DNA of 64,000 nt from Zanthoxylum bungeanum (GCA_019454045.1 SKCR01038873.1:124001-188000), one strand, 5' to 3'. Counted from the stretch's first letter, positions 21,588-32,750 are shown. The notes: generated by a model not told the origin, from the letters alone. Numbers and translations: made by a program.

Positions 21588-24150
21588 CCGAGAATCGAAA
21601 ATAAAATTCATCTGCCCGAATTCAAAATCCAGTTGATCAGGAAGGAAACGAGTCTCAACATAGCGATCTTAATCATCCAATGACACTCAGAGAATTCATG
21701 AATCCTACCAGGACAGGATCACCATCTTGCATTATTTTCCCCCAGATGCATCACGTTTCAATTTCAAATCAGGTATCATCCAACTTTTTCCCACATTCCA
21801 CGGTCTTGAATCAGAAAATCCTTATAAGCATTTAAGGGAGTTCGAAGAGGTATGTGATACTTGCATAGATAAAAATTACAGCATGAACATAATTCGACTT
21901 AAGTTTTTCCTTTTTTTCTTTAAATGATAAAGCTAAAATTTGGCTGCAAAACCTTAGGTCGGGATCCATTAGAACATGGGATGATTTGCAAGAACTGTTT
22001 TAAGAAAATTCTTTCCCCCTCACATGACAAATTCCTTTAAGAGGATAATCACAATTTTCACACAAGAGTCGGGAGAAACACTTTACTAATGTTGGGAAAG
22101 ATTTAAGGAGATGTTGAATGTTTGTCCACATCACGAATTTGAAACATAGAGGCTGGTCGCCTATTTCTACGAGGGTTTAATATCCCAAGGTAGACAAGTA
22201 GTGGAAATGATGTGTAATGGTGAGTTTAAGGACAAAGTTCTGAAGATGCACTAGATTACCTAAAACACATAGTAGAGAATGCACAATACTGGGACAGAGT
22301 TGGCACTTATAAGTCGTCAGTAAAACAACATCCATCTAGTAGAGGTATGTTTAACCTTAGGGAATACCATGACCTTTCTGCTAAGTATGTATCTCTACCT
22401 AAAAAAATTGAGGTATTAGAAATAAGGAAGAGTGATCATGTCAAGTCAATTTAAGAAGTCCCATGTCAAATATGTAATTTAAATAAACATGTCACATAAG
22501 TTTGTCCAACCTTGCCACCCTGCAAGAATGTTTTCATAACCAATTCAGTTCCATAAACACTTTCAATAGACCAAATTAAAATCCATACTCTCAAACCTAC
22601 AATTATGGTTGGAGAAACATCCAAACTTCTATTAAAGGAATGATAACCAAGCACAACCATCACAATAATATCCCCAGGTACACCGGAATTTTCAAAACTC
22701 TAAGAATTATGCACCAAATGTCTCACCACCTAGGAAAACCCTTGAGGATACCTTGCATGCATTCATAGAGAAACAAGAAGCCATCAATAACCCACATGTG
22801 CAAACATTGATTGATCTGAAAGATACTTTTTCAAAAATCACATCTGCATTGACCATTCAAGATAAAGGTAAGTTTCATGCACAACCACAGCCAAACCCCA
22901 AGAGTCATCAAAACCCTCACGAGAGTAGTTCTAGTAGTCAACATATTGACTGAGTCAAATCTGTTAGTACTCTTCGTAATGGTAAGGTTATCCACAAACC
23001 CAATTTCGAACCTCATGAAATTGAAAATAAATCAGATTCAGAAGGTAAGGAAGAGAATAATGAACCAGTACCTATCGTTGATGCTAACAATTTGTCACAT
23101 GCACCTCCATTTCCTCAAGCATTAAAAATAAAAAAAAATTGAACCATTCCCTAAAGATTTATGAAATATTCAAACAGGTAAAGGTCAATATTCCTTTGTT
23201 AGATGACATCAAATAGATATCATCTTATGCCAAATTTCTGAAAAACTTATGCACCGTTAAACAAAGACATCAGGTAAGAAAGAAAGCTTTTCTAGCTGAA
23301 CATGTAAGCTCTATTCTCTCCACCAATAATACTTTAAAATATAAAGACTCTGGTTGTCCGACTATTTAATGTATTATTGGAGATAAAAAAAAATGAACAT
23401 GTTTTGCTTCACCTTAGAGCCAGTGTAAATTTGCTTCCATTTTTTATTTAACAACAACTTAATATTGGCGAGTTAAAACCAACTTCAACTACTCTTTTAC
23501 TTGTCGATAGATTAGTCAAGGTACCGAAATGAATTTTAGAATATGTGTTATTATAAGTCGATAAATTCATATATCATGTGGATTTTATTATTTTAGAAAC
23601 ACAACCTGAAGAAAACAATTATAAGTCAGTTCTTGTAATACTTGGTCGTCCATTTTTAGCAACAACTAATGCTTTAATAAATTGCAGGAATGGAATCATG
23701 AATTTTTCATTTGGCAATATGATGTTGAAGGTTAATATTTTTGACATGTGCAAACAACCATACGATGAGGACAGTGAAGACGAGAGCATGGATCTAATTG
23801 AACCAATTGTGGAAGAATATATTCAGGGGAGTTTATCTGACCCTACAGAAATTTGTACAACTAATTTTCTTGAATCAAGTATGCAATTAGATTCGGATAT
23901 TCCTAATGATTTTTTACTTGATTCTATACAGGTACTGGAAGAATATGGAGAGAACCAAAATTTTGAGGAACTGGAAATAATGGAAGAAGGAAAACACGAG
24001 GAAGCACTTAATTTGGAATTGAAACCTTTTCTAGGAGAATTGAAGAATGCATTTCTTGGAGATGAACAAACTTATCATGTGGTAAGTTCTTTCTCTCTTA
24101 CAAGCGATCAAGAAAGACAAATACATGAAAATTTACAAAGCACGCACTGA
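21588..24150 (+). pseudogene. Athila gag and protease pseudogene of element C
   Basis: The ATG near 21583 opens a gag with an early stop, then recognisable gag core (FPTFHGLESENPYKHLREFE, near 21790), a CCHC knuckle beginning CQICNLN near 22460, and the spacer TLRNGKVI. Protease-like sequence follows, with the conserved VILGRPFLATTNALINCRNG at about 23635-23695 and FGNMMLKVNIFDMCKQ. Many stops and frameshifts interrupt it. The last intact frame, 23578-24150, ends in an acidic linker and LKPFLGELKNAFLGDEQTY, which in Athila marks the entrance to RT. RT itself is gone and the sequence changes at about 24135. Confidence 0.85.
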
Positions 24151-24532
24151 AAGAATGAGACTTCTTATGAACCATGGTATTCCTAGTGATATTTGTTGGG
24201 TAATTGAAGCAAGGGTTCGCTTGGCAGGAGAGTCATGTGACTCTTTCATTTCTCACATGTATGGTTTAGGGAAAAACACCTATGCAAAGAAACGAAGAGC
24301 TAAACAATTAGGTGTTTGTTATAAATGTGCATGTTGGTCATGCAACACTCGTTGTCGTTCTTTAGGAATGGTGTCTGACAATCGCAAAGATAAAATTCAA
24401 TTCATTAGAGATGTCTTGAGTTATGAGTCTTTAGATGATATATCATTGACTATTGAGACACATCCTAGTGGACATGTTCATCGAATATCACAATTTGCAT
24501 ACACAATTTTAAAAAGAAAGACAACATTATAG
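24125..24532 (+). CDS. Unrecognised Cys-rich ORF in element C (135 aa)
   Basis: Begins at the point where Athila pol homology stops and overlaps its end in another frame. The protein is uninterrupted and balanced in composition, unlike the ruined gag beside it. It has a basic stretch KKRRAKQLG followed by a cysteine cluster, CYKCACWSCNTRC (about residues 61-73), then RSLGMVSDNRKDKIQFIRDV. The cluster could bind zinc or nucleic acid. I do not recognise the family. It may be a captured host gene fragment or an accessory protein of this element type. A true start codon is uncertain because the homology may begin upstream or be spliced. Confidence 0.45.
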   Translation: MKIYKARTERMRLLMNHGIPSDICWVIEARVRLAGESCDSFISHMYGLGKNTYAKKRRAKQLGVCYKCACWSCNTRCRSLGMVSDNRKDKIQFIRDVLSYESLDDISLTIETHPSGHVHRISQFAYTILKRKTTL

Positions 24533-24596
24533 TCTCGGGAATCTGACTTTAAAAGACCATGTTTGTCAATTTATAAGAAAATTAGATGTGAAGCAT

Positions 24597-24824
24597 ATCC
24601 CCAACCCCTAGAGGGCGTTCAAGCCGTTACTGGACGTAAAATCAGATAAAGATGTGAGCCACAATCACAACTATATGTACATATTGTTTCAATTATTGTT
24701 TTGATTTCATTTTCTTTACTTTATTGTTTTGATTTCCTTTACTTTAAATTTTCGCCGACAATATCTAAACTTTTTGACTTTCACGATCTATTTTATTGTT
24801 CATCTGACAATTATCATTTTGCAG
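24597..24824 (+). promoter_or_regulatory. U-rich tract ending in a splice-acceptor-like TTTTGCAG (element C)
   Basis: A T-rich stretch (24690-24820) ends in CATTTTGCAG at 24824, about 100 bp before the LOG-like ATG. It is in the same relative position as TTTTGCAG at 14783 in A and TATGCAG at 10395 in B, although the GGGAGGCAACCC box is not preserved here. Inferred acceptor for a subgenomic RNA. Confidence 0.45.
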
Positions 24825-24922
24825 GTCCTAGTGCAATTATTACTCACCTTTTTTTAAGGATCTATAAATTCAACTCGTCATTTCTCTCTTCAACACATCC
24901 AGATAAGAGAGAAAGTAAAAAA

Positions 24923-25517
24923 ATGGAAACAACTTCAAGAAGACGAGTTACTAAAATCTGTGTGTTTTGTGGAACTAGCTCTGGAACTAAACCAGAATTT
25001 GTTGAGGCTGCAAAAGAATTGGGTAGAGTTATGGCAGAAAGAAATATGCACTTAGTATATGGCGGTGGCAATCTTGGATTGATGAGGTGTGTTTCAAATG
25101 TCATACAAGAAGGTGGAAGTCAGGTTTTGGGGATAAATCAAATTGAGAATAATGTATTGTTTCAGGTAAGCCTGAGAGACTTACTGAAATGATTAATCAT
25201 GTTGTGGGTTGGGCACATTGGAAGAAATATTCACAGTGGCTTCATGGGCGAACTTGAATATTCACCAGAAACCCATTGGACTATTTAATGTTGACGAATT
25301 TTCCAATTTTCTTTTTGTATTTCTTGAAGATGCCAGAAGAAATGGGTTTATTTCAAAAACGGTAAAAGATATCTTCTTAAATGCAAGAAAAGCTAATAAT
25401 TTAATTGACCAAATTTTAGCTTATGAACCAAAACTCGACCCTATTCTTTCCAAGTTGAACTGGTCTGGTAACGATCGTGGCAAGAAGTGCAGAGTAAACC
25501 TGGATCTTAACCTGTAA
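24923..25517 (+). pseudogene. LOG-like: Captured LOG-like gene (cytokinin riboside 5'-monophosphate phosphoribohydrolase), broken
   Basis: ATG at 24923 gives METTSRRRVTKICVFCGTSS, then LVYGGGNLGLM, the LOG family N-terminal Rossmann motif, open to 25192. After a frame change the C-terminal half continues to 25517: GTLEEIFTVASWANLNIHQK, FNVDEFSNFL, YEPKLDPILSKLNW and NLDLNL. LOG enzymes release active cytokinin bases from nucleotide precursors in the cytosol. The central 40-50 residues, including the PGG of the catalytic PGGxGTxxE motif, are missing or replaced, so the copy is probably inactive. LOG genes have several introns, whereas this copy reads through without any, which suggests capture from mRNA. 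It lies in the env-like slot of element C, between a splice-acceptor-like tract and the CATTG stem-loop. Confidence 0.85.
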
Positions 25518-25601
25518 TTTTCTTTTTAGTAGCAGTATATTCAATTGTCAATTCAACAATAACCAGGTGATGCCTTCTAAACTCTGCTTCTTCTCTTTCA
25601 A

Positions 25602-25639
25602 ACATTGGGGATAATGTCTCAATTTGGTTGGGGGGATGA
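25602..25639 (+). promoter_or_regulatory. Stem-loop plus internal polypurine-like tract (element C)
   Basis: ACATTGGGGATAATGT is followed by GGTTGGGGGGATGAG, equivalent to 15988-16025 in A. The downstream block (25885-26100) stays collinear with A 16215-16440, including a CTGAGA..TCTCAG hairpin at 25906-25921. Confidence 0.5.
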
Positions 25640-25716
25640 GATAGTTGACATTTTGTTTGTTTTTGTTTTATGTTTCTTTGTTGTGTTTTTGTTATTGTTA
25701 TTTTTGTGTAAATATA

Positions 25717-25760
25717 TATATAATAATAATAATAATATAATAATAATAATAATAATAATA

Positions 25761-25797
<37 letters not shown>
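25717..25797. repeat. (TAA)n microsatellite
   Basis: About 80 bp of TAA/AAT repeats. The antisense Tyr/Ile-repeat ORFs at 25507-25861 come from it and are not genes. Confidence 0.95.
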
Positions 25798-25798
<1 letters not shown>

Positions 25799-26105
25799 GT
25801 TTTGTTCTCTTTTGTGTTTTCCAACCACACACAAATTAACAACAAATTTTTTTCTAACCAAGTTGAATTGTTATTCAGAGATAGTTGTGTAAGGAGTTTT
25901 CGCTCCTGAGAAGTATCTCAGTCTAATTTGTAAGAAGTTATTTTTTTATTTATTTCCTTTTGAATTATTTAAATTTGTAAATTCTCTATAATGTTGATTA
26001 AATTTGATCTTTATATGCTCCTTTGACAGGTATTATCAACATACACGGTAACATATGAATATTGGTTGTAAGTGAAAATTTTGTAATATTCAGTTCTCTA
26101 GTTAT

Positions 26106-28216
26106 TGTTGGGATGTATGCCCTAGAGCTACATGTGATGTAAACGGCTTCATGTGTTTAGAAATAAAAGGATGCATTATTCATTTATCTAATTGTTTGTT
26201 CAATATCGCATATTGTATATCTTCATAAATACCGTAGATTACTTATGGACCTTCAGACTTGGTGTATGAACGTCATGCACCAGAGGATTTAAGACTGAAG
26301 TTAGTAATCTTAAATAGTCCATAGAGAGCAAACAAACCGGGTACTTTGTTTGTGGTTTATCTATAGCTGCGGTCCATTCTATATTTGGATGACGATCTTA
26401 ATCCGGATCGTCCATGTAGAGACATGAGAATGGAGGCACCTTATATGATGTGATCATATAGGACTGGGCCTAGATAGAAATGACATTCTTATAATATCCG
26501 TTAAACAAAGAAAGTCATTTCGATCTACTTGATGGTCATATATGGATTGATCTTAATCCTGAGTATACTACGAACTCCTGCATAACGGGTTGTGTCCTTT
26601 GATTTACAAAGGTGAGGTTGGGGTAGCAATCCCAACCAATAACTACGTACTTTGGGGGCATAGTCTGTTATGTAGCTGGGAACGTTTTACATAGACATGG
26701 AATTCACTCCTTCTTGCGAGAAGTAGATGAATATCTCTCTTAAGGGTTGATTCGGTACTTGAACGATTAGAGCGCTCAAGTCTTTCTATTACGAATAGAA
26801 AGATTAATATTCATAACAGTTATGAATGAATCGTTCATTAGAGAATCAATGGTACTTAAGATAAAATAATTAGAGGGGTATAACAGACATTATGACCCGG
26901 CTCTAATTACGAGATATTCGTGAAGGATCAATTCGTATGCAATGACTATATCGGTGGACACCGACTTTGTTCGGCCTTATATTTCATCTACGACGACGAG
27001 AGTGCAACTTCGGGTTTTTAGTGGAATAACCCGGAGTTAATAATTCGTAATATTTAATTAAGAGCTTAATTAATATTTCCAGATTATTGGAGCTCAGAAC
27101 CGTAGGTCCACTTGGTCCCCGTGCTAGCTCGATTTACTATAGCAGAGCTAATATAATTGGATGGTCCAATTATATACTCACAAAAGGAATAAATATTATT
27201 AATATGATTAATAATAATTATATCACACATGAGACTTTATATTAAAAGTTAATATAAAGTATTAATAATTATATATGATAATTATTAAATTAGAACATTA
27301 AATTATATATGATATAATTTAATAAGGCTAAGGATTATTACCAATGTAGGATTCCTTATTGGATAAGGAATAGGATTTGTTTGTTTTGGAAACAAAATCA
27401 AACCCTAATTGTCCCCTACCTTGGCCGAATTTTTGGAGTCATATTAGGGATAGAATTTGTTTGTTTTGGAAACAAAATCAAATCCAAATTAAATCCCCCT
27501 TGGCCGAAAATTTGGAGTCCTAAAGGGAGTAGGATTTGTTTATTTTGGAAGACAAATAAAACAAGGATTCCTAATCCCCCCTTGGCCGAATTTCAAGAGC
27601 AATGGGAGACTAGTGGTTGATTTGTTTAATGAAACGAATTAACCATAAGTATAAAAGAAAAATTATGATTTAATTTTTCTGATCGAAGAAATCAAAAAAA
27701 ACCTAGCCTCCATCTCCTTCTCCAAGCTCTCAAGAGTTGAGAATTCTACCCTCCGTTAGTGTCGAGACATAGTTCGGAAGACCTCGTGACGTTGAAAAAC
27801 ATCCCCAAATACTTAACACAAGTCACGGCAACCAGCCCCTGGAATCCCTGCAATTTGCGCAGATACGAGTTCTCAGGGAGCTCCGTTTTGTTTGTTTTTC
27901 ATTCGGGATTTTGGGAAACACTTTAGGATAATTTTAGGGCTGTGTTAGGATTGATTTTTGGAGAAAAATCAGATCTGAAATTGAGCTGTGAATGGCGCAA
28001 ATCAGACCTGAAACTGGGTGTAGTTCGCGCCCATAACTTGTCAAAAACAGTCTGTTATTTCACTGCAGTTCAAGGGCTGTTCGGGGACTGTTTCGGGAAC
28101 ATCAGTGAATCCACTGGTGTGGTTCGGCCAAGCAAAGGGAAGAGCAGGAAAAAAAATTTCAAGTTCGATCTGTGAGCCTAATCGCTTTCGCTGGGCAAGG
28201 GAAAGCGTTTCCTACA
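26106..28216 (+). mobile_element. Solo Copia-type LTR inside element C
   Basis: Starts TGTTGGGATGTATGCC and ends TTTCCTACA (2111 bp). Alignment with element A shows the block interrupts a sequence that is continuous in A (16435-16460). Flanks are GTTAT on the left and GTTTA on the right, so the duplication is imperfect, consistent with one later base change. No coding region of its own. Contains three TTGGCCGAA-type repeats around 27420-27590. Confidence 0.8.
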
Positions 28217-28859
28217 GTTTATTGGAAGTAGCACCTAAAAGAAGTGGAATTTGTATTTATATTAAAAAAATGAAATTAATCATGCTTTTACTTAGTAACC
28301 CGACATCTTGCTTCAGCAAGAAGTGATTGTTCGCGTCGAATGGTAGAGCCTGAGTAATTTTAAAAAAATATTAAAATAATTAAGTTTCTACTTACTAACC
28401 GGACATCTTGTCTCAGTAAGAATTAATTGTTCTCGTCAAATGGTAGAGATTTTAACATTTGAGATCCGAGCAATTAAGTCTGTAGGGGTATTTTAACACT
28501 TAGTGCCCTAAAGCCAACTGGTTTGGGAGTCACTGGCCCAAAGCTCGTTACAAGGATTGAAAATGTATTATATATATATATATATATGTATTTATAAATA
28601 AATTTTCATTGCCAAAAAGGTGTGAATTCTGATATAACTTTAGGACAAAAATATTACTCTCTTTTTAACTACACTTGTGAATATTGTGGGCACAATAAAT
28701 TGATTAATACCTTGTTAATTGTGTATATAGAGAATGGTATAAAGTACATGGGAATTTACTTATTTAGTAATTTAGAATGAAAGAAAACAACTACCAAGAA
28801 TTTCACTTTTTAGTTTTCGCTTAGATTACTAGGGACTGGTAATAAGCTGGTTGGGGGTG

Positions 28860-30055
28860 TGATTGGGACTAAAAAGTGCATATTTTTTAAGAGAATAATA
28901 TATCATTTTACACTTGTGGTTTCATAAACCCCTTTAATTTAGCACAATTGTTAAATAATAATTATATTTATGTTAATTGTGATGTAGGTGAAATAATACT
29001 TTGGATGCATATATAGAAAAATGGATTTGACATTTGTATTTTGGAGGCCGGAAATTTAATATGGCGTTCTAACAGTGTATAACCTCGGAAATTCACCATG
29101 CGCAATATTCGTATTTTGGCAATAATTGTTTACTCTGATATCAGATTGAAAGTTATTCTAGTTGCAAATGAAAGAAATCTCAAAGATCTACAATTTTATT
29201 GTTCACAAAAGTTTCTAATTCTGAAGTTTTCAAGACCGAGATTGATGAAGAATCCAAAGTATGTTAAATATCAAATCTTAAAAAAAAATATTTTTCAATT
29301 TCTCCACCAAACATGCTTTCTTTGCCTATAAATTGAAGAGTTCTGAGTTCATTTTCTTCATACTTTATTTGATTTCTTATTAAGGAATTGAAAATTGTCT
29401 CTTGTTTGTTTAAATTCTTGTAATGTCTTTTAATTTTAGTAATAAAATTATGTGTATTTTTAATTACAGTATGAGTAGCTAATTACTTTCTGCTGGGGAA
29501 ATGGGTGAAACTTTTATTATTTAAATTTAGATTAATCTCACTTATATTATAATATATAAATAGTAATGAATAATAATTAATTGAGATCTGGATTAATTAT
29601 TGATAAATATTTCTACCACTGATATGGTTGGTTTTATACGACCGCCTTTTATGGCTGGTTTTATGTTTTTGACATATTTAGTACCCTGACATGACTAGTT
29701 ATCAACATAAATGACTATCGTCTTTATGGCTGGTTTTATATGTTTTGGCATAGTTAATTCCGGAAGTTAATTAATTGGGTTATAATGATAATTTATATAT
29801 TATAAAAAGTGAGATTTCTAAATATAAAATATTAAAAGTTGATCTCATAACCCCAACATTTTATTTTATTGTTGTCATCTAATTCAAATTCTCCAAACAA
29901 CTTCAAACAAATCAAATCTTTTTTTCTTTTCATTTAAATTATTATTTTACCATACTAAATCTATTCCATGTGGATCGACCCCGGACTTACCGGGTTATTT
30001 TATTATTTCGACACTCTTATACTTGGGAGTAAAGAACCATTTTTTGAGCGTGTCA
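28860..30055 (+). mobile_element. 3' LTR of element C
   Basis: 1196 bp from TGATTGGGACT to GAGCGTGTCA, followed by TAGGT. Preceded by the polypurine tract GGTTGGGGGTG (28850-28859). Retains TATAAATT at 29327-29334, which the 5' LTR has lost. Two or three ACCGCC..GGCTGGTTTTAT repeats lie at 29610-29750. Confidence 0.92.
29327..29334 (+). promoter_or_regulatory. TATA-like box in C 3' LTR
   Basis: TATAAATT sits in a segment of about 29 bp that is absent from the 5' LTR near 7737, so only the 3' copy could drive transcription, outward into host DNA. Confidence 0.5.
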
Positions 30056-30095
30056 TAGGTAAAACCTCCGGCTACCTCAGGCTCTTATAAGAAAT

Positions 30096-30631
30096 ATTAG
30101 GGGTGGCATTTTGGGTTATGATTCATTTATTCGTTCGATTAGATTCGCTTTAAAGCGAATTTGAATTTGAATAATTGGATTCGTTTAATAAATATTTCAA
30201 TTCGATTCGAATCATTTATTAAACGAATTGAATACGAATTTAAACTCACTGATTCGTTTAATTTTCGTTTTATTTTTCTTTACTTGTTGTTGTTATTTTT
30301 CAACTAAGATTCGAGAAATTATTATCAATTATCATAGAAAAATGATATTATCTATATTTGGTTAGACATTTTTAGTAAATCTATTAATTTTGTAATTCAT
30401 ATGTATATATTTACGAAAGATTAATGTAAATAAATTATGGTAATTTATGTCAATAAATACTATCATGTATAAATGAATATTCGTATTCGATTAATTTAAT
30501 AAACAACTCGAATAAGAATCCTGATATTACGATTCATTTAATAAAAGAATCGAATATGAATTCATCATATTTTAATTCGATTCATTTATGATTCGATACA
30601 AATTCGATTTGTACATTCGTTTTGACACCTC
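30096..30631. mobile_element. hAT-type MITE (about 536 bp) inside a SINE
   Basis: Ends are imperfect inverted repeats: TAGGGGTGGCATTTT on the left, and TAGAGGTGTCAAAACG for the reverse complement of the right end. Both flanks read TAAGAAAT (30088-30095 and 30632-30639), or AGAAATxx if the TIR is taken to start at TAG. The 8-bp duplication and the TIR type point to hAT. The interior is AT-rich with GATTCGTTTAATAAA inverted repeats. No coding sequence. Confidence 0.75.
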
Positions 30632-30720
30632 TAAGAAATGCACCTTTGTACTCGAACTCATGACCCGACAATCAAGTTATAAGCTTTTTATCATGAAGCC
30701 ACAGCCATTGGGGGCCATTT
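30632..30720 (-). mobile_element. 5' part of a tRNA-derived SINE
   Basis: Read on the minus strand from 30720: GTGGCTTCATGATAAAAAGC (A-box-like), then GAGTTCGAGTACAAAGG (B-box-like). Continues at 30095-30056 and 7283-7200 after the MITE and element C. Confidence 0.6.
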
Positions 30721-31466
30721 AATCGTATATTATTATTAGAATAAAGATTATATAAAAATAAAATAAAAAAAAATGATACCAACTCAATATTAGATTTAAA
30801 TTCCTTCCTGCTAAACGCCCTAGGTTAAGATTATTTCCAAAGCCCAATATGTACATGCCGTTAATTTTTACTTTCAAGAGGAGACAACTAACTAATTTTC
30901 GTTGTTAATTCTTCCTCCTTGACCGGTACAATCTCCATTTCCTAATATAGAAGAGTAAATAACAGATCATTTTGACTTAATAAGTGAATTAAATCTTGTG
31001 CATTGAAAAGGTTTCAATTGGCATTACAATAACCTTTAGCTCATGCTCTCAACAATCAACAATGGTTGAGAATTGTTGAGTACATGAGTTCTAATCCACA
31101 CAAATTTAAGTCATATTATTTTAAAAAATTATAAATATATGAATAGATCTCTCTTGAAAGATGAGATTGATAATAAATTTCCTATTGTAGACTTATAGAA
31201 TTCTAACCCCAAAAAAAAATAAAAAACCTATAAACCATCCATAAATAAACCAATCAAATATTATTTCATCATCATTTTTGTATAAACTCCATTTTTGACC
31301 GTATGAGGCTTGCTTGCTCATGCATTCAATAATCACAAAACTATCTACAAACGAATGAATACTGAGCAAATTATCAGAGAGTCCTAAATAAGTTTTTAAA
31401 ATATAAGATTTTGTATCTTGCTTGTAAGAAATAGGTACTAACTTTTCTCAACCCCTGCAAATTATT
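30721..31466. other. Host intergenic DNA, 3' side of the PUB gene
   Basis: AT-rich, no ORF or repeat recognised. It holds the 3' flank of the minus-strand PUB22/23-like gene, but I could not fix a poly(A) site. Confidence 0.5.
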
Positions 31467-32681
31467 TCAAGATGATGGATAAGAAGACAGCAAATGAACA
31501 GGAATACAAGAAGAATCCCTCCAAGCCCTAGAATTCAACTTGAGAATCTCTCTTGCTCTTTCCTTAATCTTAACACCAGCATCAACTTGTAGCACCAAAC
31601 ACAACTTTGACACAACTCCCACTTGCAACATCTCTTGAAGAACCCTAGGAGTTGCAGAAAACTTACAAACCGATGACAAAATCCTCACCGCCCTGTCACT
31701 CGCCACGTGCGAAACCCTAAGTATTTTCTTTGAAACTACAGCCAGCCCCGCTCCGTGCTTCAACAGCTCCGCTCTCCCCTCAGCACACCGGCACAGCTGA
31801 TCCAACACCGTTAGCATAAGCTCACAATATCTCTTTTCCGTTTCATCAAGAAGAAGATTTATAAGTACCAAAATGGCGCCGCCTTCGACTGCTTTGATTC
31901 TGTTTCTTCCCCAGGGGCACAGCTCCACCAGAAGCTTTAATGCCGTCTTAGAAGCTTGCTGTGAGATCTGATCACGCAACACGTGTACTATTTCAATGAA
32001 CATTTCAAGCTTAACGCTGATCAATTGAAATGGATCCGCCACTTCAAAAATCGACTTCAGTAGCATTACAGCATAAGATCTTGATTGGTAATTCCCACAT
32101 TTCAACACTTGCCCTAATGACTCCAAAAATTCGTCACCGTTTTTTAACAGATTCCTTAAATACGCTTCTGAGAAATTCAAATGATGAAGAATGCTCAATG
32201 CCTCATCGCAGGCTTCGGTATCAACATGACTCCTTATGATGTCAGCCAAGAACTCAATAGCTCCTGCAGCTTCCAAACATCCTCTGTTTCTTTCACTTTG
32301 AAGCGTGATCGATCTTAACTTCCTTAGCGATTTGAGCAGCATACACGGCGACGTTTTGGCATCGTTTATGATTTTAACGATCTGGGTTCTGTCGACCGGT
32401 GGCTTCGGAGTTGGGATACGTTCGATTCCATGAGAAGCGTTGACTGTGCACCAAGATTGAATCAAGCGGCGGAGAGTGTGATTTGGAGTCATGATCAAAT
32501 TATCAGATTCCTGTAACAGAGCTTGTTTTGTTACAGGACACGTGTTGTTCTTGCATGTAAATAACCATCTCTCTATGTTCACTCTGTCGTATGTGATCCC
32601 AGTTGATACAGTAACAGGATCTCTCATGAGTTGTAATGAAATTGGGCAAAGAAAATGAGAAGGGACATCGATTTCTTCCAT
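31467..32681 (-). CDS. PUB22/23-like: U-box E3 ubiquitin ligase, PUB22/PUB23-like
   Basis: Complete intronless gene of 404 codons. I start at the methionine of MEEIDVPSHFLCPISL (32681), because known PUB22/23 proteins begin there and the 64 upstream in-frame residues include the promoter. The U-box spans about residues 5-79 (CPISLQLMRDPVTVSTGITY, CPVTKQ, TPNHTLRRLIQSWC). Armadillo-like repeats fill about 100-390, with PWGRNR, CAEGRAELLKHGAGLA and LCLVLQV well preserved. U-box ligases recruit ubiquitin-charged E2. PUB22/23 family members act in the cytosol as negative regulators of pattern-triggered immunity and in drought responses. Length matches the family. It is the only intact host gene in the window. 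Confidence 0.95.
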   Translation of the reverse strand: MEEIDVPSHFLCPISLQLMRDPVTVSTGITYDRVNIERWLFTCKNNTCPVTKQALLQESDNLIMTPNHTLRRLIQSWCTVNASHGIERIPTPKPPVDRTQIVKIINDAKTSPCMLLKSLRKLRSITLQSERNRGCLEAAGAIEFLADIIRSHVDTEACDEALSILHHLNFSEAYLRNLLKNGDEFLESLGQVLKCGNYQSRSYAVMLLKSIFEVADPFQLISVKLEMFIEIVHVLRDQISQQASKTALKLLVELCPWGRNRIKAVEGGAILVLINLLLDETEKRYCELMLTVLDQLCRCAEGRAELLKHGAGLAVVSKKILRVSHVASDRAVRILSSVCKFSATPRVLQEMLQVGVVSKLCLVLQVDAGVKIKERAREILKLNSRAWRDSSCIPVHLLSSYPSS

Positions 32682-32740
32682 GAGAAAGGTGAAAGAGAAG
32701 AGACTAATTAAAAAGCTGAAAATTGAAGAGGAGAGAAGGT

Positions 32741-32750
32741 TATTTTTATA
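32741..32750 (-). promoter_or_regulatory. TATA box of the PUB22/23-like gene
   Basis: TATAAAAATA on the minus strand, 60-69 bp upstream of the chosen ATG. W-box cores (TTGAC) lie at 32770-32774 (plus) and about 32811-32816 (minus), in keeping with the defence-inducible expression known for this family. Confidence 0.7.

Larger units (their letters stand above)
7284..30055 (+). mobile_element. Athila-type non-autonomous LTR element C (outermost of a three-level nest)
   Basis: Flanked by TAGGT at 7279-7283 and 30056-30060. The 5' LTR is split by element B (7284-8406, then 21287-21385). The 3' LTR is 28860-30055. The internal region 21386-28859 holds a tRNA-Asp primer site, decayed gag and protease, an unrecognised ORF, a LOG-like gene fragment, a stem-loop with an internal polypurine-like tract, and a solo Copia LTR. 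RT, RNase H and integrase are absent: the pol homology stops at the very start of RT. C is visibly the oldest of the three, since its LTRs differ more than those of B and A, which fits the nesting order. Confidence 0.93.

Noticed and set aside
25507..25861. Minus-strand ORFs with Tyr/Ile runs
   Set aside because: Translation of the (TAA)n microsatellite.
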